Shown here: positions 26,375-33,235 of the stretch, piece after piece | How the letters are laid out: every line of letters starts with the position of its first letter | Numbering within the stretch: the stretch's first letter is position 1 | From: JAFAZI01 sp035501255 | GTDB taxonomy: Bacteria; Actinomycetota; Actinomycetes; JAFAQI01 | Assembly (NCBI GenBank): GCA_035501255.1 | Contig: DATJWM010000039.1 | Span: 24,440-88,439 of the forward strand | Length of the DNA stretch: 64,000 nt | Direction of reading: 5' to 3' | Translations under genes and position numbers: made by a program | The notes under the pieces: model-generated | What the model was told of the DNA's origin: nothing | Seen by the model: only the letters and a program-made list of their open reading frames with translations | The model's database searches: none

Positions 26375-27309
26375 CGGTGGTCCTCACGGGCGCCCGCATC
26401 GCCGACGGTGGCGAGGTGCGGGCCGCCGACGAGGCTGAGATAGATGTCCTCGAGACTCGGTCGGCTCGCGTTGAGGCTTTCCAGCGGGATGTTGTTGTCG
26501 AGCGACCAGCCGGTCAGGGCGTGCAGGACGGCGACGTCGTCCTCGGTGGTCAATTCACAGAAGCCGTGCTGGTCGAGCGCGACGGCGACCGGCAGGCCGC
26601 CAGGGTCCACGCCGTCGGGCAACTTGAACCGGATGTGCGCCGCCGCCCGATCCCGACCGCCGAGGGAGTCGGGAGAGCCCTCGGCGACGACCTTCCCGCT
26701 GCCGATCACCACGATTCGATCGGCGAGTGCCTGTGCCTCGTCCATGTAGTGGGTGGTGAGCATGATCGTCGTCCCGAGGGCCCGCAGTCCCGCCACCATC
26801 TCCCACGCGCCGCGCCGAGCCGACGGATCGAACCCGGTCGTCGGCTCGTCGAGGAACAGCAACGCGGGGTTGCCGATGATGCCGTAGGCGACGTCGAGGC
26901 GCCGTTGCTGACCGCCGGAGAGCTTGCTCACCCGTGCACCAGCTTTCTCCTCCAGCCCGACCAGACCGATCACTTCGTCGACGTTGCGCGGGTTCGGGTA
27001 GTAGTCCGCGGTGCGGTTGAGCGTCTCGCGAACGGTGAGGTACGGGTCGGCCGCGGTGCCTTGGAGCACGATCCCGATCCCTTCACGCCAGGCCCGATCG
27101 CCATGCTGCGGGTCGCGCCCGAGGACGCTCACCTGACCGCTGTCGCGGTGCAGATACCCCTCGAGCACCTCGAGGGTCGTCGTCTTGCCCGCGCCGTTGG
27201 GTCCGAGAAGAGCCACGCAGGCGCCCTCCTCGACGGTGAACGTCACGCCCGCTACGGCGCGGACGCTGCCGTAGCTCTTGTGCAGATCGTCGACGACGAT
27301 TGCGGCCAT
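26371..27309 (-). CDS. ABC transporter ATP-binding protein
   Basis: The 312-residue ATPase energises the ABC-2 permease. Walker A is GPNGAGKTT, the signature is KLSGGQQRR, Walker B is ALLFLDEPTTGFDP, and the H-loop is TTHYMDEA. A C-terminal extension of ~90 residues after the nucleotide domain resembles that of DrrA-type exporters. The ATG at 27309 opens right at MAAIVVDDLHKSYG. Confidence 0.93.
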   Translation of the reverse strand: MAAIVVDDLHKSYGSVRAVAGVTFTVEEGACVALLGPNGAGKTTTLEVLEGYLHRDSGQVSVLGRDPQHGDRAWREGIGIVLQGTAADPYLTVRETLNRTADYYPNPRNVDEVIGLVGLEEKAGARVSKLSGGQQRRLDVAYGIIGNPALLFLDEPTTGFDPSARRGAWEMVAGLRALGTTIMLTTHYMDEAQALADRIVVIGSGKVVAEGSPDSLGGRDRAAAHIRFKLPDGVDPGGLPVAVALDQHGFCELTTEDDVAVLHALTGWSLDNNIPLESLNASRPSLEDIYLSLVGGPHLATVGDAGAREDHR

Positions 27310-27349
27310 GTCGGTGGTGCCTCTCTGATGCGACAACTGCCTGTCGACG

Positions 27350-28354
27350 CTACGGGTTCCTCGACGCCGCCCCAATCGGGGGTAGGACCTCTCGTCCGGA
27401 CAGCAGCCAGGTGAAGCCGCCGAGTCCGGACGGGTCGGCAAGGGTGGCCACGTCGCCGGCAGCCTTCAGTCCGGAGATGAACTCGACCGGATCACCGGCG
27501 TAGGTGGTCGTCGGTTCCGCGACGCCGAGTGCGGCCAGCGCGTCGTGCTGCGTGATCAGGAGGTCACCCTCGGTGGCGAGCGAGTCGAACAGGACGTGCG
27601 CGGTCAGGTCACACGAGCCGTCCGGGACGGGTCGGACCTCGCGCCCGCACCGATAGCCGGTCAACGTCCCCGCCCGGTGCAGCTCAGGGTGGGCGGCGTA
27701 GTCGATCGCGACCGCCACCCCACGGTCGAGGCAGGCGCACAGGGTGCGCCAGAGGGCATCCCGCGTCCGCCCGATCTCGATCCGGTCGCCCGGCTCGTGC
27801 ACGGGCCACCAGCGTTGCTGCCAGGCGAGCGCGTCCCCTGCGAGGCGAGGGCCGAGTGTCTCCTCGCCGGTGAGATGAACGTCGATCCGGTGCGGACCGT
27901 GGGTGGTGTTGATCGCGACGTCGATCGGCACGACGTCGAGCAGCTCGTTCGCCAGCAGCAAGCCGGTGAACCCCTTGGGTGGTTCGGAGCGCCAATCAAC
28001 GCGGTCGCACAACCCTTCCGGGCGGGGCGCGACATCGACCCCCACCAGCTGCCAATGCTGGGGCGTCATTGCCGCGAGCTCGTGCAGGAGTTCGCCGCCC
28101 CCGGCGCCGACGTCGACGACGCTGAACCGCCCCGGCCCGACCGCCTCCTCGACTCGCCGGGCCAGCGCCGCGATCACCGTTGCCCATCGGGCGTTGTCGT
28201 GTGCTGACGTCCGGAAGTGGCGCGCGGGGGTCCCGCTCGTGCGGTAGAAGCCACGCTCGCCGTACAACGCTCGGTCGATCGCCGTGCTCCAAGGCACGGG
28301 CGGCGCAGTCAAGCGCTGCGCGAGGGATGCTGCCGGCGCCTGCACCCCCGACAC
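27350..28354 (-). CDS. SAM-dependent methyltransferase, MidA/COG1565-like
   Basis: A 334-residue protein with an N-terminal ALYGERGFYRTSG segment, SAM motif VVDVGAGGGELLHEL (about residue 75) and LLANELLDVVP, the pattern of the MidA family. The eukaryotic member NDUFAF7 methylates an arginine in the NuoD homologue of complex I. A NuoD-like protein is encoded two genes downstream on this strand. GTG 28354 is preferred; a GTG three codons later is possible. It diverges from the DUF2520 gene. Confidence 0.68.
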   Translation of the reverse strand: MSGVQAPAASLAQRLTAPPVPWSTAIDRALYGERGFYRTSGTPARHFRTSAHDNARWATVIAALARRVEEAVGPGRFSVVDVGAGGGELLHELAAMTPQHWQLVGVDVAPRPEGLCDRVDWRSEPPKGFTGLLLANELLDVVPIDVAINTTHGPHRIDVHLTGEETLGPRLAGDALAWQQRWWPVHEPGDRIEIGRTRDALWRTLCACLDRGVAVAIDYAAHPELHRAGTLTGYRCGREVRPVPDGSCDLTAHVLFDSLATEGDLLITQHDALAALGVAEPTTTYAGDPVEFISGLKAAGDVATLADPSGLGGFTWLLSGREVLPPIGAASRNP

Positions 28355-28363
28355 GTTACGGCG

Positions 28364-28369
28364 TACCCT
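28364..28369 (+). promoter_or_regulatory. -10 box TACCCT for the DUF2520-panC-coaX genes
   Basis: TACCCT is followed by a leader of about 30 bases that includes GAGG before the ATG at 28407. Confidence 0.4.
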
Positions 28370-28406
28370 GTTCGCGTCCGGTACCCCGCCGTGAGGACTG
28401 GAACCC

Positions 28407-29309
28407 ATGACCTCGCTCCCTCCGGCGCAGCGTCCTGCCCGGCTCGCGGTCGGCGCCATCGGTGCCGGCCGGGTAGGGGCCGTGCTGCTCGCCGCGCTCG
28501 CCCGCGCCGGGCACCGAGCAGTGGCCGTGTCCGCGGTCTCGCAGCCGAGCCTGCGACGGGCGGAACTGCTGATCCCGCAAGCCGAGGTCCTTGCCGCGGA
28601 CGAGGTCGCGGCACGCAGCGAGCTGTTGCTGCTTGCCGTCCCCGACGACGAGCTGGCTGATCTGGTGCGCGGTCTCGCAGGCTCCGGCGTCGTGCGTCGA
28701 GGCACGCTCGTCGTCCACACCAGCGGCGCGCACGGAATCGGGGTGCTCGCCCCCCTGACCGACACCGGTGCGCTTCCCCTTGCCCTGCACCCGGCGATGA
28801 CGTTCACCGGCACGGAGGTTGATCTCCAACGGCTCGGCGGGGCGTGTTTCGGAGTCACGACGGTTGGCGACCTTCGCCCGGTGGCGGAGGCGATCGTGAT
28901 CGAGATGGGCGCCGAACCGGTGTGGATCGAGGAAACCGCGCGGGCGGTCTACCACGCCGGGCTCGCGTTCGGGGCAAACAACCTCGTGACTCTCGTCGCG
29001 CAGGCCGGCGATCTGCTTCGCGCTGCCGGCGTCGAGCGCCCGCAGAGCATGCTCGGTCCGTTGCTCGGCGCTGCGCTCGACAACGCGTTGCGCCACGGCG
29101 ATCGGGCGCTGACCGGTCCGGTCGCGCGCGGAGACGCGTCGACCGTTCTCGCCCATCTGGAGGCGATCTCGGCGAGCGCGCCGGAGGCCATCCGCGCCTA
29201 CGTCGAGATGTCCCGCCTGACCGCGCTGCGTGCGCTTGCCGCCGGGATCCTCAGCGCCGAACGGGCGGAGGCACTGCTCGACGTGCTAGCGGCCCGGGAA
29301 CGCGAGTGA
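28407..29309 (+). CDS. Rossmann-fold oxidoreductase with DUF2520 domain
   Basis: A 300-residue protein with an N-terminal NAD(P)-binding fold (GAIGAGRVGAVLLAAL near residue 15) and a helical C-terminal DUF2520 domain containing YHAGLAFGANNLV. In actinomycetes it is regularly fused in an operon with panC. A reductase role in pantothenate synthesis (PanE-like) has been a natural guess, but it is unproven. It overlaps panC by four bases. Confidence 0.85.
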   Translation: MTSLPPAQRPARLAVGAIGAGRVGAVLLAALARAGHRAVAVSAVSQPSLRRAELLIPQAEVLAADEVAARSELLLLAVPDDELADLVRGLAGSGVVRRGTLVVHTSGAHGIGVLAPLTDTGALPLALHPAMTFTGTEVDLQRLGGACFGVTTVGDLRPVAEAIVIEMGAEPVWIEETARAVYHAGLAFGANNLVTLVAQAGDLLRAAGVERPQSMLGPLLGAALDNALRHGDRALTGPVARGDASTVLAHLEAISASAPEAIRAYVEMSRLTALRALAAGILSAERAEALLDVLAARERE

Positions 29310-30166
29310 CCGCACCTCGCGTCGCGCGCACGGTCGAGGAGCTTGCTCTCGCCAGAGCCGAGCTATCGGGCCGAGTGGCGGTCGTGATGACCATGGGCGC
29401 GCTGCACGAGGGTCACCTGAACCTCATGCGGGAGGGCAGGGAACGTTCCGACTCGCTGCTGGTCACCATCTTCGTCAACCCGTTGCAGTTCGGGCCGAAC
29501 GAGGACTTCGATCGCTACCCGCGCTCACTGGCCGTCGACCTGGACACGTGCGCCCGGGCGGGGGTCGACCTGGTCTTCGCGCCGTCGGTCGAGGCCATGT
29601 ACCCGCCGGGCGAGCCGATTCCCTGGGTCAGCGCGGGCCATCTGGGGACCGTGCTTGAGGGTGAGTCGCGCCCGGGGCACTTCGACGGCGTGGTGACGGT
29701 CGTGGTGAAGCTCCTGCGTCTGACCCGGCCGGACCTCGCGCTGTTCGGGCAGAAGGACGCGCAGCAGCTCGCCCTGATCCGCCGCGCGGTTGCCGATCAT
29801 GACCTTGCGGTGGAAATCATCGGGGTGCCAACGGTGCGCGAGCCGGACGGCCTGGCGATGTCCAGCCGTAACCGCTATCTCGACCCTCCCGGCCGGCAGG
29901 TCGCTCGCGTGCTGTCCCGCGCGCTGATGGTGGGAGCGCACGCGTCTCCGGGCGGAGCCGACGCGGTGCTCATGGCCGCGCGTTCGGTGCTGGCCGACAC
30001 TCCGGAGGTGGCGGTGGACTATCTGGTGCTCGTCGACGACGCGACGTGGGAGGCACCTGACAGCACTACCACCGATGCGCGACTATTGGTCGCCGGTCGG
30101 ATCGGTGCGACCAGGCTGATCGACAATGTCGCTGTTGCCCTCGGCACCCGAGACTCAGTGGGCTGA
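29306..30166 (+). CDS. panC: Pantothenate synthetase
   Basis: Ligates pantoate and beta-alanine with ATP. Motifs are MTMGALHEGHLNLM (HxGH-type) and FGQKDAQQLALI, plus AMSSRNRYL. The length of 286 residues is typical. The GTG start overlaps the DUF2520 stop. panD usually follows panC in actinomycetes, but here coaX begins 9 bases after the stop. Confidence 0.96.
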   Translation: MTAPRVARTVEELALARAELSGRVAVVMTMGALHEGHLNLMREGRERSDSLLVTIFVNPLQFGPNEDFDRYPRSLAVDLDTCARAGVDLVFAPSVEAMYPPGEPIPWVSAGHLGTVLEGESRPGHFDGVVTVVVKLLRLTRPDLALFGQKDAQQLALIRRAVADHDLAVEIIGVPTVREPDGLAMSSRNRYLDPPGRQVARVLSRALMVGAHASPGGADAVLMAARSVLADTPEVAVDYLVLVDDATWEAPDSTTTDARLLVAGRIGATRLIDNVAVALGTRDSVG

Positions 30167-30175
30167 AGGAGAGAC

Positions 30176-30943
30176 GTGCTCCTCACGATCGATGTCGGCA
30201 ACACCAACACGGTCATCGGCTACTTCGACGGCGATCGCCTTGCCGAGTCGTGGCGGATCAAGACGGACACCCGCGCGACCGCGGACGAGCTGGCACTGCT
30301 GTTTCGGGGCCTGCTCGTCGACAGCCCACCGCCGGACGGCATCGCTGCCTGTTCGACCGTTCCCTCGGTGCTGCACGAATTGCGCGGCGTCTTTGCCCGC
30401 CACTACCCGACCGTCCCCGCCGTGATCGTCGAGCCGGGCGTCAAGACCGGTGTTCCGTTGCTCTACGACAACCCCAGGGAGGTCGGCGCCGACCGAATCG
30501 TCAACACCCTCGCGGCGTTCTCCCTCTACGGGGGACCGGCCATCGTCGTCGACTTCGGTACGTCGACCAACTTCGACGTCGTGAGCGACAAGGGTGAGTT
30601 CCTCGGAGGTGCGCTCGCGCCGGGGATCGAGATCTCGATCGACGCACTCGCCGCGCGCGGCGCGCGGCTGTTCAAAGTCGAGCTTGCCCGGCCTCGGACC
30701 GTGATCGCGAAGAGCACCGTCGAGGCGTTGCAGTCCGGGATGGTCTACGGGTTCGCCGGTCAGATTGACGGCCTCGTACGCCGGATCAGCGAGGAGATCG
30801 ACGCGGATCCGGTCGTGATCGCGACCGGGGGCCTCGCGCCGCTCGTGATCGACGAGTGCGAGACCGTGACCGAATACGAGCCCGACCTGACTTTGATCGG
30901 GCTGCGCCTGGTCTTCGAGCGCAACGTCACCGAACTCCCATAG
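30176..30943 (+). CDS. coaX: Type III pantothenate kinase
   Basis: First enzyme of coenzyme A synthesis. ASKHA-fold marks are LTIDVGNTNTVIGYF at the N terminus, GADRIVNTLAAF and VVDFGTSTNFDVV. AAGGAGAG precedes the GTG start closely. At 255 residues it is full length. It is the last gene before repeat array 3. Confidence 0.96.
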   Translation: MLLTIDVGNTNTVIGYFDGDRLAESWRIKTDTRATADELALLFRGLLVDSPPPDGIAACSTVPSVLHELRGVFARHYPTVPAVIVEPGVKTGVPLLYDNPREVGADRIVNTLAAFSLYGGPAIVVDFGTSTNFDVVSDKGEFLGGALAPGIEISIDALAARGARLFKVELARPRTVIAKSTVEALQSGMVYGFAGQIDGLVRRISEEIDADPVVIATGGLAPLVIDECETVTEYEPDLTLIGLRLVFERNVTELP

Positions 30944-31016
30944 CGGCGTCACGCCGGTACGGGTATGGCAGAGCGGCGTCACGCCGCTACGGGTATGGCA
31001 GAGCGGCGTCACGCCG
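30944..31016. repeat. 30-bp tandem repeat array 3
   Basis: Three palindromic cores GGCGTCACGCC lie at 30945, 30975 and 31005, an exact 30-bp period. The array begins at the coaX stop. Read on the minus strand, each unit starts GTACCGGCGTGACGCCGCT (with one variant), identical over 19 bases to array 2, while the remaining 11 bases (CTGCCATACCC) are different. So the same core is used in the opposite orientation. Confidence 0.92.
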
Positions 31017-31029
31017 GTATCGGGGTCGA

Positions 31030-31035
31030 TAACCT
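31030..31035 (+). promoter_or_regulatory. -10 box TAACCT, leaderless promoter of lysS
   Basis: TAACCT lies 8 bases before the GTG at 31044 and 25 bases after the start of the last repeat core, which overlaps the -35 region. Confidence 0.45.
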
Positions 31036-31043
31036 TGCCCGCT

Positions 31044-32561
31044 GTGAGCGACGTGACCGATCAGCCCAACGAGGTCCCGGACTCCGCCGGTTCTGCGGAG
31101 TCCGAGCAGATGCGCGTCCGCCGAGAGAAGCTTGCCCGGATCGAGGCCGACGGCGGCACCGGATATCCGGTGGGTGTGCCGCGCACGGCGACGGCGGCAC
31201 AGGTGAGGCAGCGATTCCCCGATCTGGAGGCGGATGCCTCGACCGGTCAACGGGTGTCGGTCGTGGGCCGCGTGATGCTCAAGCGCGATGGCGGCAAGCT
31301 GTGTTTCGCGACTCTGCGCGACGGGTCCGGTGAGCTCCAGGTCATGCTCTCCCTCGACCGGCTGGGCGAGGACCGGCTCGGAGCGTGGAAGCGCGACGTC
31401 GACCTCGGCGACCACGTCAGCGTCGACGGCGAGGTGATCACCAGCAAGCGGGGCGAGCTATCGGTGCTCGCGGACGGATGGACGATGGCCGGCAAGGCCT
31501 TGCGGCCGTTGCCGGAGAAGTGGCACGGCCTTGCTGATGAGGAGACCCGGGTGCGTCGCCGGTATCTCGACCTGATCGTCAACCAGGACGCCCGCGAACT
31601 CGTGCGCGTGCGGGCCGTCGTCCTTGCGTCACTGCGTCGGACGCTGGACGCTCGCGGCTTCATCGAGGTTGAGACACCGGTTCTCCAGGTCTTGCACGGC
31701 GGCGCCGCGGCCCGCCCGTTCGCGACCCATCTCAACGCCTTCGATCTCGACATGTATCTGCGGATCGCCCTCGAACTTCCGCTCAAACGCCTGGTCGTCG
31801 GTGGCATCGAGCGGGTGTATGAGATCGGTCGCAACTTCCGCAACGAAGGCGTGGACACCTCGCACAGCCCCGAGTTCACGATGCTGGAGGCCTACGAGGC
31901 TTTCGGTGACTACGATTCGATGGCCGAGCTGACCCGGGCGCTGGTTCTCGACGCGGCCCGCGCGCTGGGCGGCTCCGTCGTCCCGCGGGCCGGCGGTGGT
32001 GAGCTCGAGCTCGACGTGCCTTGGCGCACGGTCACCGTGTACGGCGCCGTCAGCGAGGCGGCGGGCGAGACGATCACACCCGATACGCCGGGAGACGACC
32101 TCGTTCGGATTGCGCGCGCGCACGACGTCACGCTTCGACCCGAGTGGGATCACGCCGAGATCGTCCTCGAGCTCTACGAACAGCTCGTCGAGCACACCTT
32201 GATCGAGCCGACCTTCGTGCGCGACTACCCGGCCGATGCCCGCCCGCTCGCCCGCCCGCATCGTGAGGATCCACGCCTGGCCGAGGCCTGGGATCTGGTC
32301 ATCAACGGGATCGAGCTCGCCCCGGCGTACTCCGAGCTCGTCGATCCGCTCGAGCAGCGTCGGCGGCTGACCGAGCAGTCGGCCCGCGCGGCGGGCGGCG
32401 ACGCCGAGGCGATGCAGCTCGACGAGGACTTCCTGCGAGCGCTCGAGCACGGCGCACCGCCGATGGGGGGAATGGGCCTGGGCGTCGACCGCCTGATCAT
32501 GCTGCTGACCGGCGTCAACATTCGTGAGGCAATCACCTTTCCATTGTTGCGGCCGCTCTAG
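31044..32561 (+). CDS. lysS: Lysyl-tRNA synthetase, class II
   Basis: Charges tRNA-Lys. The N-terminal OB-fold anticodon domain (VSVVGRVMLKRDGGKLCF) is followed by class II motif 2 (YEIGRNFRNEGVDTSHSPEF) and motif 3 (GMGLGVDRLIMLLTG). It ends FPLLRPL, the usual terminus. GTG 31044 is chosen because of the promoter; a TTG at 31035 would overlap the -10 box. The lysS-lsr2-clpC order is standard in actinomycetes. Confidence 0.95.
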   Translation: MSDVTDQPNEVPDSAGSAESEQMRVRREKLARIEADGGTGYPVGVPRTATAAQVRQRFPDLEADASTGQRVSVVGRVMLKRDGGKLCFATLRDGSGELQVMLSLDRLGEDRLGAWKRDVDLGDHVSVDGEVITSKRGELSVLADGWTMAGKALRPLPEKWHGLADEETRVRRRYLDLIVNQDARELVRVRAVVLASLRRTLDARGFIEVETPVLQVLHGGAAARPFATHLNAFDLDMYLRIALELPLKRLVVGGIERVYEIGRNFRNEGVDTSHSPEFTMLEAYEAFGDYDSMAELTRALVLDAARALGGSVVPRAGGGELELDVPWRTVTVYGAVSEAAGETITPDTPGDDLVRIARAHDVTLRPEWDHAEIVLELYEQLVEHTLIEPTFVRDYPADARPLARPHREDPRLAEAWDLVINGIELAPAYSELVDPLEQRRRLTEQSARAAGGDAEAMQLDEDFLRALEHGAPPMGGMGLGVDRLIMLLTGVNIREAITFPLLRPL

Positions 32562-32675
32562 CCCGGACCAATGCCCGGTTGATAGTTACCGGAAATCCTG
32601 TCGTGCCGCGTCGTTGTTGACGGTGGGATATGGTCGGATCGATCGGCAGTTTTCGTATTGGCGGGAGAATTCACC

Positions 32676-33008
32676 ATGGCCCAACGAGTCCAAATTCTTT
32701 TGGTCTGTGACCTGCACGACGACGACACCGCAGGCACCGAGACGGTGTCTTTCACCGTCGATGGATCCTCCTACGAGATTGACGTGTGCGATTCACACGC
32801 CAGCGAAATGCGCGAGGCATTCGCGCCGTACGTTGCCGCGGCCCGACGCAGCAGCCGCGGGTCGGCGGGTCGTCGTCGCCGTCGGGGCCGGGCGGCCGGC
32901 GCGGACCCCGGCGAGGTGCGCGCGTGGGCGCGGGCGAACAACGTCAAGGTCAGCGAGCGTGGCCGAATCAGCGCCGAAGTGCTCGACCAGTACGCCGCCG
33001 CGCACTGA
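32676..33008 (+). CDS. lsr2: Nucleoid-associated protein Lsr2
   Basis: H-NS-like xenogeneic silencer that bridges DNA and represses AT-rich genes. The N-terminal dimerisation domain has VQILLVCDLHDDD and TVSFTVDGSSYEID. A basic linker (RRRRRGR) leads to the C-terminal DNA-binding domain EVRAWARANNVKVSERGRIS, whose RGR inserts into the AT minor groove. A GGGAGAA site precedes the ATG. At 110 residues the length is typical. It might silence the accessory genes at the right end of this window. Confidence 0.96.
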   Translation: MAQRVQILLVCDLHDDDTAGTETVSFTVDGSSYEIDVCDSHASEMREAFAPYVAAARRSSRGSAGRRRRRGRAAGADPGEVRAWARANNVKVSERGRISAEVLDQYAAAH

Positions 33009-33131
33009 GCCCAACCTCCACCGAACCGGCCACCGTTGCCTCGGAGGTCGAATCCGAGAAGTTTCCGCCGTGGGCTGAACCGGAATGCTCGACCGGTCGA
33101 TGAGGTTGTCAACCCGATAGTCGCGTTTCGC

Positions 33132-33162
33132 GTCGGATCAGTGCGTGCGACACACATCCGAC
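33132..33162. promoter_or_regulatory. Inverted repeat in the clpC promoter region
   Basis: GTCGGAT (33132-33138) and ATCCGAC (33156-33162) are perfect 7-bp arms 17 bases apart, placed over the likely -35 region of the -10 box at 33175. Probably a regulator site. It does not obviously match the ClgR consensus as I remember it. Confidence 0.4.
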
Positions 33163-33174
33163 ACGAGCCGGGGC

Positions 33175-33180
33175 TAGCAT
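33175..33180 (+). promoter_or_regulatory. -10 box TAGCAT for clpC
   Basis: TAGCAT gives a leader of about 50 bases, which can form a GCGGGG/CCCCGC stem (33181-33210) ahead of GAGGAG and the ATG. Confidence 0.4.
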
Positions 33181-33235
33181 GCGGGGAGTGGGGCCAAGCG
33201 GGTCCCCCGCCCTGCTTCGGTCGAGGAGCGAGTGA

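Noticed and set aside
30155..31012. Long minus-strand frame opposite coaX
   Set aside because: Antisense shadow of coaX caused by high GC at third codon positions; no family resemblance.
30944..31016. Repeat arrays considered as CRISPR
   Set aside because: Units are directly adjacent with constant linkers within an array, there are no unique spacers, and no cas gene is present.
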